DNA of 64,000 nt, from the NCBI RefSeq assembly GCF_036373705.1, contig NC_089863.1, positions 28,294,227 to 28,358,226 on the forward strand, read 5' to 3'. The position numbers and the translations under genes are program-made. The notes below the pieces were generated by a model. It was not told the DNA's origin and did no database searches. It saw nothing but the letters and a program-made list of their open reading frames with translations. Shown in pieces: positions 13,001 through 25,530 of this stretch; the stretch's first letter is position 1, and each line of letters begins with the position of its first letter. Source of the DNA: Amia ocellicauda. Its lineage: Eukaryota; Chordata; Actinopteri; Amiiformes; Amiidae.

Positions 13001-15218
13001 AGTTGAAGGGTTAAAAAGTGAAAATGAGAAGAAAAGAAAATGAAATCAATGGTGAAATGGGAATCATGATTTATCGGACAGGAAACCGAGAAAGTACCAG
13101 ACAATTTCGTCATGCAGAGAGAAGGGAGAGAGAGAGAGAAGCAGACGCAACTGCATTAGGAGAGGGGGAGAGGGGAAGAGGGGTGGGTGTACGATTTTGT
13201 GAACAGTCGGAATGAATGGGACCTAAAGAAAGAAAGAGAGGAGAGGAGAGAAGAGCGGGGGGGGCAGCCTCGTCTCAAAATAACTGGCATTGTTTTGAAA
13301 ATTAACAAATGAATAACCAAAAGGAAAAGGGGGACGTTGAGACAGGGATGTGAAGTCATCCATTGTCTCTCTGTGCCTGTTTTTCTCCGCTTTCCATATA
13401 AGGGCCGGGGGGCTCGGTGCGTCGGCCGGCCCGGCTTTGAGGTCACCCTCGCTGGGTGGAAGCCAGGCTGTGTGTGGCCCCCACGCTAACCCGTCCATTC
13501 TTTGTAGCAAAGGGACGGGACAGCAGCCACAGGAGAGAGTGAGGAAGAGATTAATCCCGAGTTAATCCGGAGGAAAGTGAAAGCAAAAAGTGACGGAATT
13601 GAATGTATTTATTTATTCATTCAACCAGTTGAACTCACACACACTAACTCCGATTCCGACTCTTTTTATGTATCAACAGTGTTCCTGTTTTCCGTCCATT
13701 GCTTTCGTCCAGGTGCGTGTAAGGATGTGTATTCTGTAGATGGCTCTTAATTTTTCGTTTTTAATAATCAAACAGAGATTAAAACAGACAAACACTCAAT
13801 TAAGCTTTTTATATAGCAGTGCAGTGGAATAAAAACCCTGACACAGAAGGTAAAGATAGCAATTGTAAGTTAGTTTATTATTCATTCAACTAACACCCCC
13901 CACCCATCCCCTCCCCAAAGTCTACATGTTAGCTGCAATACATGAAATGGGTCTTTAAACCAGTGATGCATGAGCACCGAGCCTGGCACGGTGGTGGCTG
14001 TTACATAAAGGCAGAACTGGGCGAAGCACTAAAGATAACTCATTACCGCAGGAAAGGTGGTTCTGACGGGTTCAAACACCCGGAACCGGTGGTAGGTTGA
14101 AGACCATTAGGCGGAGACTGGTTCGCTCCAGTCAGCAGTCCTGGTCCCGGAGATCCCCAGCTGAAGACATTCAATCATCTGAGAGCCACTGGCCAAAAAC
14201 ATTGCCCACCTAATGGCTGAGAAGTTCAATTCGCCAAGTCTTTAAAGAATTGTGGTCGAAGAATAAATACAGCAGCAGAAGCCAATCAGAGATGAACAGG
14301 AAGCATTTCTTTAAAAGCATACCCCTCCTCCCCCTTCCATCAGGATCAATACAATAAATACAAGCAGCTGCTGTTGTACAAACTCCCCCAGCCCCATTAC
14401 TGAGCCCATTCCCCACAGTTTTGTTTGACGACAGGAAATGGAGCTTCTCACGCTCCTAACTCCACAGGGATATGGATTTGGAACATAATCCGGAGATGCT
14501 GATTGAATGACAAAATGAATGATGCGTTAAAGGAAAGACAAAAAGACCACAGGAACTGACTGGGTCCGATTTGCTAAGCTAGTGCAGTTCAGTCTTTCCT
14601 TAAAGGGGATGAATAAGCAAAGATTTCATATGAATGTGGTTTGATTTATATATCAGATCTGATCCCCCCCCACACACACAGGGTTAATTTAAGTGTAGTC
14701 TTTATGCAGGTTTCTTGTTTATAACTTATCTTGTTATGACACGTGTTCTCTATTTTGGTTCAGGTTCACAGCACACCCCTTTGTAAATGTGTCTTAAGAT
14801 GGCTGTGCATTCACTTGGTGATGGCGGACTGAAAACGGGGAAAAAATTGAAATAAAAGGTTTCTTTGGGTCGGTTTACATTTTTATGGTTTTAAATGATT
14901 TGGATGTTTTGGGATGAGGTGTCTGTCACCTCGGAGAAGAGATCAACTGGGGTGTGAAAGACAATGACAAGGGCAATGGAGCTCAGGTTCCAGTCACGTT
15001 CAATCAACAGTTTTGGTTTACAACTGGAGGAAGCCAGGAACTCATTGGATCCAAACTTTACTGTTTTCCATTTCGTGATGTTTGGAATCCCAAATCATTC
15101 CCACAATTCACTGCGACAAATCTGCAATCCAAGACTGGACAGGTAAGGCTTACAGCATCTTCAGCTTCACACATCCTTCCTGTTGTCTCTGTCTTAAAAC
15201 ATGTCAACAGTCAAGGTG

Positions 15219-15256
<38 letters not shown>

Positions 15257-15262
15257 CCTCTT

Positions 15263-15304
<42 letters not shown>

Positions 15305-15336
15305 TCTCCCCCAAAAGCTTGTTTTCAAAGTCTTTT
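10073..15336. other. Non-coding region with nestin 3' flank
   Basis: No protein-coding gene is recognised. The right-hand part must hold the 3' UTR of the minus-strand nestin gene. Candidate AATAAA signals on the minus strand lie near 13872 and 13610 but are unproven. Other contents are a short CA repeat (about 10694-10730), TCTG-rich sequence at about 10820-11000, and a 14000-14170 segment with a GGTCC-type repeat flavour. I see no structured RNA. Confidence 0.45.
15218..15300. repeat. (CT)n microsatellite
   Basis: Two CT runs separated by a C-rich patch, 37 bases beyond the nestin stop codon and so probably within its 3' UTR (GA repeats in the RNA). Confidence 0.9.
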
Positions 15337-18300
15337 CTACTCTTCCCCGGAGGACCAGGAATCTCCCTCGTCCAGGGAATCTTCTGACTGCCTGTCCTCG
15401 GCCTCCAGGCCCCCATCTTGCGCTGATGAAGGGCCACGCATGGTGAGGTGGGTCTTCTCCAGGGTTCCTTGTGGGAACAGAGCAGCCCCGTCCCCCTCGG
15501 TCCTCTTGGCCTCCCCTTCCGGATCCTCCTTAAGGCCTGACTTGAGCTCTTGGTTGACATCATGGCCCAGGGGTGGCAGATCCTCTTCCTCCCCTCCCCC
15601 ACGCTTGTCTTTCGCATCAGTGGGGGCTCCCGTCCTTTCGGCCCAGCCCCATGTATTTCCATTCACCTTGGCACTGAACACGTCCCCCAGCTCCTTGTGA
15701 TCGCCATTGCTCGCAAACCCTGAGCTGGGCTCTGGGGGACCCACTTTGAAGATGTCCATCTCATCTGCTGCGATGCTGTCCGGAGACTCTCCAACATCCC
15801 GGGTAATGTTTTGCTGGTCCACCTCCCCCAGCTCCGGTCTGATTGGCTCCTGGTCACCATGGAAACTGTGGACGGGGTTCTCGAATTTGGGATCAAAGTC
15901 TGCTGCCCCCCAGGGGTTGGGATCTGGGTTCTCCAGCACCTCCCATTCCTCCTGCTCTGGTATGCTCCTGGTTTCTCCGTCATCTGAAAGGCTGTCACTC
16001 TGGGTTTCAGGCCGGTCTTCTTTTAATTCTTCAGTGGGGTCAGAGTGCTGGGCGTGGGTGGCCAGCCTCTCCATGCTCTCCATATCGGCAGACTCTCCTC
16101 CTTGGCCAGAAGCCTGTGAGAACTGGCTGACATTGGGTGACTCGTCCTCGCTGCAGGAGCCCTCGGAGTCGGACCGAGCTGGGGCCGGGCTGTCCAGGGT
16201 CCCACTGAGGTCACCGGGCAGGGAAAGGCTGTCTGTGTGATCCACGTTGGTGAGCATAGACAGGTTCTGCCCTTCCTCTTCTTTCCTATGTACCGTCGAG
16301 TCCTGATGCTCTGTCTCTCCAAAGCCCTCACCCAAGTCACCCGAGACATGGGCCTCCATGTCCTGCTGCTGGGGTGAAGTCCTGGTGAGATCGTGCAAAT
16401 CTGCATACCTTTCATCTGTGTGGGCCTCCTCTTCATTCGTCTCAGGCACCCAGTCCTCTTCAGTGGCTCTGGAAGGGGACAGTGGTGGTGTGACCAGATT
16501 TTCAAGATGAGAGTGATTCACTGTCGCCTCCTCGACCGACAGGCTCTCATCTTCACTCTCCGATGGCGTCTGGGATTCCCCCTCCGGTTGGCGCCCCTCC
16601 TCTGTGTCTTCTGTCTGGTCTGTGTTGTCGGCTTTCTCCTGCATTGGGTCTGTTTTTTCAGTATGGGACTGACTTTGATCTTGCAGATTTTTGATGACTT
16701 CCAGGTCCACTCCCTGCTGCATCTCATTCTCTTCCGTTATCTTTTCTCCTGTACATTCTGACTCATCCCTCTCTGGCTCTCCCTCCACATCTCCACCTCC
16801 TTGGATGTCTCTGTCCCCCTCTGAGTCTGTCTCTGATCCCATAGGATCTCCCTCTCTTGGTTCCTCACCCAGCCCATCTTGATCGTCCTTCTCCTGGTTG
16901 GCTGCCAAGATCAGGGCATCTTCTTTTCCTAGTCTCTCTTCTTCTATCTCTTCTTCCTCCTCTAACCCATTATGAGGGCCTCCAATCTCTTCGTGGCTTT
17001 TGTCCTCCCAGTTGTCCGTCTGCTCTGTGCCTTCGTCACCTCGTTCCACCTCACTGTGATCTTGGGCCACCTCGGCCTGACTCAAGATCTCTGCTTCTTG
17101 GGAGGGTGTCAGAGGCTCTTGAACTTCTTCATTGTCGCTCAGGTCTTCATCTTGTAACCTGCTTGGCTCCTCTGCCTCAGAATCTTCACTCAGAGTCTCT
17201 GTAATGTCGTCTTCTTTTGATGGCAAGTCCTCTTGACTTGCTTCCTTCCCCAGGCCTGATCCTACTCTTTCCTTGTCTTCTGTCTTCAGTCTATCAGCTT
17301 CCAGGTTCCTCAAAGGTGACCCCTGGGTGTTCATATCCCACACCGCCTTGTCGTTCTCGTAACGGATCAAGGGACTAGGATCAGCCAGAGTGTTTTCCAG
17401 TGCATAGCTGTCGTTGCTCTCCATCTCTGCAACATCTGCCCTCCAGGACTGGGAGACATTGGGGGATGATTCCTCCTCCTCCTCCTCCTCCTCGTCCTCC
17501 TCCTTTTCCTCTTCCTCCTGAGGTGACTCATCGCCACATTCCAATTCTGAGGAAACGTCTGGCAGGCTGCTTGGTGTTCTGTCTTCTCCCAGGGGTTCCA
17601 AGGTGGAATGTGGTTGGTCTTCCACACTCTCCTGCTCTGTTACTTCCTCTGGGACCCCCACTCCACCTGTGCCCTCCTCACAGCTGTGGGTGCTGCCCAG
17701 TGCTCCGCCTGCAAGGACTGTTTCCTCATCAGTAGCCACCTCTCCCATTTCTGCGATGCCTTCGTCCCTTGCCTCCCACTCTGTCACTCCAGTACCTGCA
17801 TCCATCCTCAGCTCTGATACAGCCCCAGTCATGTCTGACTCCTCCCCTGAGGCCTCCCCGGCTTTGTCTCCCAATGAGCCCGCCGGTTCTCCTTCACACT
17901 CCGTGTTGGGGCTCTCCAGGGTCTCCAGGCTGTTGTCCCCTTCTTCCACTTTTACCGACTCCCTCTCGACTGGGGCCTCTTTGGAGAGCAAAGGAACCTC
18001 CAGGGCAGCTGTTGGCAGCTCCTCCAGAACACCATTACCTGGAACTAGGTCAACCTGGTCCAGCTGGGCCATCTGTTTTAGGTCACTGGTGGGAGAATCT
18101 TGAATCCCTGATCCTGGGGCAATCTCTTCCATGCTTGCCTCAGAATCTGATCCACTTTCAAGCCCAGGAGCTGTTGAATTGGAATCCCACACTGGGGTCT
18201 CCTTAATTACAGACTCCTCCTCGTCAGTGCCAGGGAAATGAGGGGGAGCATCCTTCAGTCCTGGCAACCCGCTGCTTTGCATGGTAGCTACAGTGCTGTC

Positions 18301-19400
18301 TTGCGCCTTCCCTTGAATCATTGGTAAATCATCCACAACTGGGCTTTCCTCGCTCGATTCCTCTGCCCGCCACTGGTCCTCTGCAACCCCAGTGGTCATC
18401 TCCACGGCATGTTCCAAGAAACTCTCAGCTGACCTTTTTACCAGCAGGGCTTCTGGCTGCGGTGCTTCTGTAACGGTTTCCTCCTCAGTGTCCTCTTGGT
18501 CCTCCCTCTCCAGCTCTGCCATGAGACCTCCTTGCTCTGCAAACGCTTCCACTGCTGACTCCCTGGTCACCGGTTCTCCCAGGAGACAGAGTGGGGATGA
18601 GATCTGCTGATGGTCGGGAAGATCTTCATTTCCAGACTCACAAGCGTCTTCCTCTCCCACGCCCTCAGAAGCGCCCAACGGCTCTGGTCTTCCTGTCGCG
18701 TTCTCCATGGCCGACTCCTGCTCGGTCATGCACGACTCCACAGCCATCTGAGAGCTGGAAATCTCTTCTACAGTGGCAGGTGTATTCAGAGATGCAGCGG
18801 CTTCTAGGGCAATGAGTTCTTCTGGCTGTGGACAGAGCTGGGTGGCAGTTTCATCCTCTTCAGCTGCAAGCACCGTAGTCCCTTCCTGGGCTGCCTTTTG
18901 CTCCATCAAGTCACAGCCATCTTCCGGTTCAGCTTCAGCTTCATGGGCGCATGGGGCAGAGTGGTTAATGGATTCTTGTTGTTCAGCCATGGAAACAAAG
19001 GCAGCCTGGCAAAGCTGCTCCACCTCAGCCCCCTTCTCTCCTGCCTGCTCGTCGCCCCCTTTCTGATCCTCTAGGTGACCAGTTGACCGCCCCACCTGCC
19101 TGGTTGATTCGACGTGCCAGCCCGCCTTCATCTGCTTGGTCTCCTGCGTGACCCGGACTTCCTGCAGGGGCGTGGTGGCCAGGGTCCTTGCCGTGGCCTT
19201 CAGTGTGTTTCTCTCCAGGGGTCGGAAGGGGGTCTCGTCTATCACTGCCGACTTGGCCTGGGCCAGTGTTGCGCTGCGCGGTGTCGCGTGACCTGTGCCG
19301 CGGGGTGCGGGGGGTTCGGTTGACCCTGGGGTTAAGTGGCGACTCTTGGCCATGGTTGCTTGTAGGCTCCCCCGCAGACCTCCAGCACTGGTTTCCCCAT
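15337..19400 (-). CDS. nes: Nestin exon 4 (long acidic tail)
   Basis: The exon starts after the acceptor TTGACAG. The open frame runs upstream into the intron to 19512, but the splice phase fixes the true start at 19400. It encodes about 1,354 residues, dominated by Glu, Asp, Ser, Gly and Gln with few aromatics. There is a near-continuous Glu run around 17480-17520 and two related SPNVSQ blocks (coding near 17460 and 16130). The tail is probably disordered and extends from the filament surface. Confidence 0.93.
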
Positions 19401-19603
19401 CTGTCAACAACAGAGAAGGAAGGAGACAGTGAGAGAGAGAAACTGAAGGAGATATAGAGGGAGAAAGAAAGAGAGAGGGTACCACCGCTAACATATTTCC
19501 TTGTGGCAACATCGTGTGAGCTTGTAGTGTAGTTGTATTTTGGTTTGGACAAAGGTGATGTGAGGAGGGGTGATACAGGAAAGAGTGTCTTCATTACTGC
19601 CAT

Positions 19604-19643
<40 letters not shown>

Positions 19644-22483
19644 CACTGTGAGGGTGGTTAATAGGCCCATTGAGACTCTGTACAATGAACCCAGCTGCAT
19701 TGTTCATAAAGTTAGGAGTCATGGACAGGAAATAAGTCATCCAACTCTTGCCCACGGAGAACAATAGTACAGAAGTGGCAACCAGGGGAAAAACAAGGAA
19801 GACAAAGGAGGGTGGAGAGCAGTGGGGGGGCAGAGAAGGGTGCACTTCTCCTGGAGTATGCCAACCCTGCAGGTGTCATTGGTCACTTTTAAAGACATAA
19901 CGGCCTTGAATTCTGATCTCTTTAGCAGGTGTGAATGTAAAGAATCTATAACCCACACTTCTTCCTCCAGGCCTTCTGAAATTGCCGGTCTAAGGCTGAA
20001 CAGCACTGGGGGTTGTGTTTCCACAGTGCATCCTGCTGTTTTCTGCTAATGCCCCTGGATCAAAGAGAGCGATCCCTGCTCCTTCTCAGCTGCTGGTACT
20101 CTGCAAGAGAGTGCCTCCATATGGCTCTGGTTCGCTCTGGGGACCAGTGTGGAGAGCTGCAGCCCCCAAGTCAAACACGAATGAGCGTAGGGAAGTACTG
20201 CTCGCCCCCCCAACCATCTTCTAAGTGCATAAAAGGGTCAATAGGCCAGCAGCTCATTTATTTAAAAAGGATCCTGTGAGGAAGTGATGAAAGGGAGCAT
20301 TTTGTATGTGTGTGTGCAAGTGTTTGTTACTGTGTGTGTATGTGTGTGTGTGTGTGTGTGTGAGACACCAGTGCAGTTACTCACTGTAGTGGCTGAATTG
20401 ACCTCTGGTAGAAGGGATTTCTGTCCTCAAGCTCTCGAAGTCTAGGAGGGCTCTGGAAAACATAGAGACAGTTGTTGTCATTAATCGACAATAATGGTCA
20501 AATTCCCAGATTAGGGAAGTGAACTATGGCATCAGAAACTGCACTTTACAGAACTGCTGCAGAGTTACAGACTGGATTGGACTGCTGCAGAGTCACGGAC
20601 TGGACTGTGCTGTACTACTGCAGTACACAGCACACCGCTTTGGTCGTCTGGAAACTGACTCAGGCAAGCATATTGCGATGACATCACCGTATCCCCGTGG
20701 GTTCGGATGGGGGGGGCTCTGTCACAGCGGCCCTGGCGAGGCTGTTGTTATGGTAATAAGGCGACGGCTCTCTTATTGTCAGGCCATCTGGAACAAGTGG
20801 ACCGCCCGCATTCACTCCCTCTCACTCCCAGCACACAGGCGGACACATGCACTGGCATACCCACACACTCACTGGCATACCCACACACTCACATACACAC
20901 ACACACATGCACAGAGGCACACAGGCAATTCCGACACACAGACATGCGTGGAGTCCATTCCTAATCCTGGTGATGTGTATGTTCCTGAAACACTCCCACA
21001 TGCACACGCAACATTAACCTGTACAATATGGCACCGAAACTACACCCAAGACTGGTATCTTGGCAATGATGTTCACCCATATGAGTTCATTTCTGACCGT
21101 GACTTGAATCGGGTCGATAGCTGCCACAGTTAACTCTCCCCTGAACCCCCCATCCCCCAACGCCCCATTTCCCATCAAGCTGCTTTTATCCCCTGAGAAA
21201 ACTTGGACTCCTATTTTTCTTCCTCTGGCCAGACGTCGAGGTGAAATGGGGTCAACACAAAGGGAGAGAATGAGAGAGAGGGGGAAAGAGGGAGGAGGGG
21301 AAAAAGTGAGTCCTTTTGAATAATCCGGTATAGTGTCAGTCAGTGCAAGAAAGCCCACTGCTTGCGGCCCGAGGGTGGGAATGCTAATGCAAGGAGATGG
21401 AGGGCATTGTGAGTGATGTCTTCATTTCACGCTGCAGAGAAAGAACAGGGCTGTGGAAAGGTGGAAGGAAGGAGAGATGGAGGGAAGGTGGGGGGGATGG
21501 ATGTACCCTGTCACTTGACCCCTTAACTGACTCACACAACCTGCTGGACAGAGTGCACCACAACTACCAGGGCTGGACATTCCCAGTCCTATTAATTCAT
21601 TAATTGCCCGGCACAGTTTGGCACTTTTGATTTGGATTGTAATGTGGATGTACCACAGTTAGATTTGTTGGTTTCCTACGGGTCTTCCACATACCTACAC
21701 AGTTTTGTCCAACCCTGGACCCTGACTAGACCCTGGTCTACCCTGATAAATGTGCCTCAGAGACATTCACGTGGGGTATTGGGGCATTGCCATGGTCCAA
21801 TGTGGAAAAGTGCAAAAGAAACCACGGACACACCATGGTACAACCAAAGTGTAATCCTATGGTACAATTTCCAGGCTACATTTGCACAAGATGGGGTGGC
21901 AGATGGTAGGGGCCTGTCTGAGCACCACTGCCTGAAAGAGATACCTGTAGGTGGCCACTTCCAGACCCAGAGACATCTTCATCTGCAGCAGTTTCTGCCG
22001 GTCCTCCAGAATGGATGCGATCTGGATGTCCAGACCCTCCTTCTCCCGCTCCAGACAGTCCAACTTAGCCTGATAGAGAACAAAGACAGGTAGGTTAAGA
22101 CATAGTGGGTTAGGTTCAGGTAGATTAAGTTTCGTTGGGGACTAGCGGTAAGCTTACGTATGCCAGGTGAACTTTGCAAGACCACCTACATATCTGATGA
22201 TGTTCTTGAATTTAGCTTCATAGAGCACCTCTGGGATGAACTTGGTTTTGCCATGAGGGTGGTGGAGGTTGGGAAACAAGCTCTAGACAAAAGTGTTTGG
22301 GGCAGCGTTGGTCCAGTGTGGGCTTCAGCCACAGCCGCAGGGCTTTCGATAAGTGGCAGCTGCTATGGATTTATTCTACCATAGAGAAGTGGACGTATTG
22401 TTTCTCTGTTCAGTGAAAAAAAAAAAGACTTTCATTTCGGACGTTCCTAAGTAGGTGAGTCACTTTTCACTCCCTCCCTCCCT

Positions 22484-22555
<72 letters not shown>

Positions 22556-25530
22556 ATTCAATTAAATTCAGTTTCAATTCGAGGGTGCTTTACTGGCGTG
22601 ACCATTATCGGCTGTGTAGCCAAAGCAATTTACATGTTGAAAAACAAAGGAAACAGGATATGTGTGTGTATGTACAAATCATAATATAGCAGGACAATCC
22701 CGGCAGCCATGGGAGGTGAGCAGGTGAGTGAATGACAATGCCGCAGAGTGAACAGAAGAGGAGAGAAAACATGCAATACAATCAAATAAATACAATGTTT
22801 CTCTCTCTCCCTCTCCTCTCTCAATTCAATTCAATTGTGCTTTATTGGCATGACCATCGAAAGCAGTATTGCCTGAGCAGTTTTGATAATATTAAATATT
22901 GGTAAGCTCTCTCTCTCTCCCCCTCTCTCCTTTCTATAATCTCTCCATCTCCTTCTCTCTCTTCCCTCTCCCTCTCTTTCTCTCTCTGCCTTTCTCCCCC
23001 TATGTCCCTCTCCCCCTCTCTCCTTCATCTCCCCCTCTCCTTCTCTCTCTCTGTCTCTCTCTTCCCCCCTCCCTTTCTCTTTTTCTCTCTCCCTTTCTCC
23101 CCCTATGTTCCTCTCCCCCCTCACTCTATTTCCCTCTCCTCCTCTCCCTGTTCCTCCCTCCTTCTCTCTTTCTCTCTCTCCCTCTCTCTCTCTATCTCCC
23201 TCCCTAGCTCTTTGTCACCCTGAGTGTTTCATATGAAAATGCATCTCTACCCCCCACCCCACCCCTCACAGCCTCAGAGCTCCCCTAATGACCCCCAGGC
23301 TGCATCTTACACTTGGATAGATCTGGAAACCAACCCCCCCACCCCACACAAACACACACAATGTGCACGGCTGGACATTGCTGACTATTTCTCCATCAAT
23401 GCCTTTCCTTTAACCCCCCCCAATGCTGTGCAGTGGCACTGACTCATTAGCATTTAAAATGAGATCACTACTCAGACTGTACAGAGGCAGGAGAAATAAA
23501 GGAAGCAGACAATGGTTCTTCTAACGGACATCGAAAACCATTGAGAGAGAGAGAGGGAGAGGGGGGAGGTGGGGAAACCTTTCTTCACAGGCCAATACAC
23601 GGGAGCCTCTGACACACAACCCCCCCCCAAATTCCGATACTCACTAATCTCATCCAGAGCCATTCCTATAGCAGGCTGGCCCCCATTCACGCCACCTTTG
23701 TGTACCGAGCTGCACGGAGTCACGTGACGCACCTCCCTCCATTACTGTCCGAGTGTAAACGGTGTTGGGCTCCTGTGATTTTCCCGCGCTCACAGGTTTT
23801 GTTTTGGGGTTTTCTGCGTGCACTTCATAGAACACCTCTGGGATTAACTTGGCTCAATGCTCCCGGAAGGGGGACCAATCAGAAAAAGTGCCGCCAACTT
23901 CTCTGGCTGCATGAGAAACCGAGCTGGGGGGGTGGTAATTTAATTTGTTAAGTGTATGGCAGAGTGTTGGCTGTATGTGGGCTTTCACCACTGCCTCCGT
24001 CCTTTTGATGAAACGAGGAAAACGGAGAGAGGTTGATCTGTTTTGTCTCCTCCTGTTCTGCTGTTTCAGTTAATCCCAGAGGTGTTCTATTGGGGCAAAG
24101 TCAGGACTCTGAGAAGCATCATTGAGCATTCTCACAAAGTGCACTTTTAAACTTGCAGTTCCCTAACATCCAAAATAACCAAGATGGACTCTAATCATTC
24201 TGACCCTTCTAAAAATATAGTCAAACACAAGTAGTAGGATACGTCCAGGTTGTTTGTTTGTAACAATTGAATGCAGTTCCATTTTATACCCTTTGAAAGT
24301 CCCTCGCAGTGACAGGGTCAGCACAGTTGAATGTCTACTACTTACACTACCCAACAAGACATCCACACAGAATCCCATCCCGGCCACACTTCCCAAGCAG
24401 CCCCTCCGTCCGCTGTGCGAGCGAGCAGGAGGACTGCGTTTGGTCCATCGCATTCAAAAGACTTCTTGGACACACACTATTGGTCTCTTGTTTCTCTGTT
24501 TTTCATTGCTTTTGTCTTTAATCTTTTTTTTTTGCACTGCATGTGTAGCTATACGACACCTCTGCTGTAAGACACTACACTGAAACTGACCCTTTGTCTA
24601 TGCTTCCCCTTCTGACTTGATTTGATCTCTAAAATAAACATCACGACCTCCTCCTAAAATCGATTGGTCATCCCTTCACCATCTCCCCTAACCCCTGACC
24701 CCTGAGCTTACCTGCAGCCCCTCCAGCTCCCTCCTCTGCCGCTCCTGTTTCTCCACCAGACCCCTCTCCAGTGCTCCCTTCCTGGCCTTTGCTCCCTCCA
24801 GCTCCTGGGCCAAGCTCTGAACCCGGAGTTGGCCCTCCCTCTTCTCCTGGGATACCTGGGCCATGCGGGCATGTGCCTGGGCGAGGGTATCTTCCAGCCG
24901 CCCCACCCGGCTCTGGTAGGCATCCGCCGCCTCCTTCCAAGCTTGGGCGGCCCTCTGGGAGTAATCCAGGCTCAGATCCTGGAGCTGCAGGTGCTGCTGG
25001 GAGGGCAGGGGAGCCCTCAGCCCAGGTTTGGCTTGACAGAGGGCAGCCTTCAGTTGAGAGATGTCTTCTTGGTGGGCTTCCATCTGCAGCTGGAGCTCCT
25101 TCCCCAGCTGGGTGACCTTCTCCCGCAGCCAGATCTGCGCCCTCCTCTCCTCCTCTACCTCCTTCCTGCTCTCCGCCAGCTTCCTCTTGGCGTCCCCCTG
25201 GGCGGCCGCTTCCCGCAGCCGCCTGGCCTCCACCTCCTGCCACTCCTGGCTCAGGCTGCCCACCTCCAGCTCCACCCGGTCCTTCTCCTGGCCCGCCGCC
25301 TCCACTGCCCTCCTGGCCTCACTCAGCGCGGACTCCAGCTCCTCCTTCCAGGTCCGGGGATCCTGATGCCTGCGCAGGCCCTCGATCTCCCCCCGCAGAA
25401 AATCGTTCTCCTCCTCCAGGAACTTCACCCGGGACAGGTAGGACTCCAGACGCTTGTTGAGCTCCCACATCTGCATCTTCTCCTCTCCGTGGGGCTGGTG
25501 CTGGGCATGTCTGAAGCTGAGGAGGTCCAT
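15337..25530 (-). CDS. nes: Nestin, class VI-type intermediate filament protein (four exons)
   Basis: Coding exons on the minus strand are 25530-24712 (819 nt), 22069-21945 (125 nt), 20452-20385 (68 nt) and 19400-15337 (4,064 nt, stop TAG). All introns are GT-AG and the phases join to 1,691 codons. The protein has a very short head, and a rod begins at about residue 17 with the helix-start motif ELNKRLESYLSRVKFLEEEN. The heptad-rich rod continues to the helix-end motif LEVATYRALLD across the exon 2/3 junction (about residue 315). A very long acidic tail follows, ending in DEGDSWSSGEE. A tiny head, a rod of about 310 residues, a giant Glu-rich tail in one last exon and three introns are hallmarks of nestin; synemin is less likely. 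Nestin co-assembles with vimentin-type filaments in neural and muscle progenitors. Orthology is inferred from architecture, not from an alignment. Confidence 0.92.
19605..19642. repeat. (TG)n microsatellite in nestin intron 3
   Basis: About 19 TG units. A second TG tract lies at about 20305-20362, just downstream in intronic sense of the exon 3 donor. Confidence 0.9.
20385..20452 (-). CDS. nes: Nestin exon 3
   Basis: A 68-nt exon too short to show as an ORF. The acceptor is TTTTCCAG and the donor is GTGAGT. After completing the Arg codon it reads ALLDFESLRTEIPST and on to FSHY. Its one-base overhang restores the exon 4 frame as Asn. The phase match with both neighbours supports the call strongly. 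Confidence 0.9.
21690..21860. mobile_element. Tc1-like terminal fragment (decayed)
   Basis: The segment with CTGGTCTACC, GTGCCTCAGAGACATT and TGGTCCAATGTGGAAAAG parallels the element at about 44685-44765 (CTGGTCGACC, GTGCCTTTGAGAAGTT, TAGTCCAGTGTGGAAAAG). It is an old fragment in nestin intron 2, immediately beside exon 2. Confidence 0.45.
21945..22069 (-). CDS. nes: Nestin exon 2 (end of rod)
   Basis: A 125-nt exon with acceptor ...TATCAG and donor AG|GTATCT. It encodes AKLDCLEREKEGLDIQIAS and continues to LGLEVATY, the start of the conserved helix-termination motif. The final AG joins the A of exon 3 to make the motif arginine. Confidence 0.92.
22190..22375 (+). mobile_element. Tc1-like transposase fragment (decayed)
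   Basis: The plus-strand frame reads FIEHLWDELGFAMRVVEV, the region around the catalytic-glutamate motif of Tc1-type transposases (NPIEHLW in intact copies). A related piece lies at about 23825-24110, where 'ATAGAACACCTCTGGGATTA' resembles the same motif on the plus strand. Both lie in nestin intron 1. Confidence 0.55.
22475..22552. repeat. (TC)n microsatellite
   Basis: About 78 bases of CCTCC and then uninterrupted TC repeat in nestin intron 1. Confidence 0.95.
22556..22645 (-). repeat. Dispersed repeat ending AATAAAGCAC (copy 1)
   Basis: AATTC-rich sequence is followed by a variant of GTGCTTTATTGGCATGAC. Similar modules lie at 22822-22890 and 60393-60480, each preceded on the plus strand by a pyrimidine microsatellite. 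Read on the minus strand, a unit with an AATAAAGCAC end is followed by TTGAATTGAA and a GA-rich tail. That looks like the 3' end of a retroposon. Family unknown. Confidence 0.5.
22822..22890 (-). repeat. Dispersed repeat ending AATAAAGCAC (copy 2)
   Basis: CAATTCAATTCAATTGTGCT followed by TTATTGGCATGACC matches the other two copies. A CT-rich tract precedes it and a 300-base pyrimidine-rich stretch follows from about 22905. Confidence 0.55.
22905..23215. repeat. Pyrimidine-rich low-complexity tract
   Basis: About 310 bases almost free of purines on the plus strand (CT, CCT and CCCT mixtures). It gives meaningless Ser/Leu/Pro-rich frames. Confidence 0.85.
24712..25530 (-). CDS. nes: Nestin exon 1 (head and most of rod)
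   Basis: The exon encodes 273 codons from ATG at 25530 to CAG, then the donor GTAAGC at 24711, leaving phase 0. It holds the helix-start motif and the long heptad-repeat region. The residues are dominated by E, Q, R, L and A, as in an alpha-helical coiled coil. Base composition is strongly GC-rich compared with the flanking intron. Confidence 0.93.

Noticed and set aside
14954..15700. A 248-codon plus-strand frame over the nestin stop
   Set aside because: It runs antisense through the nestin tail and a CT microsatellite; composition is explained by both.
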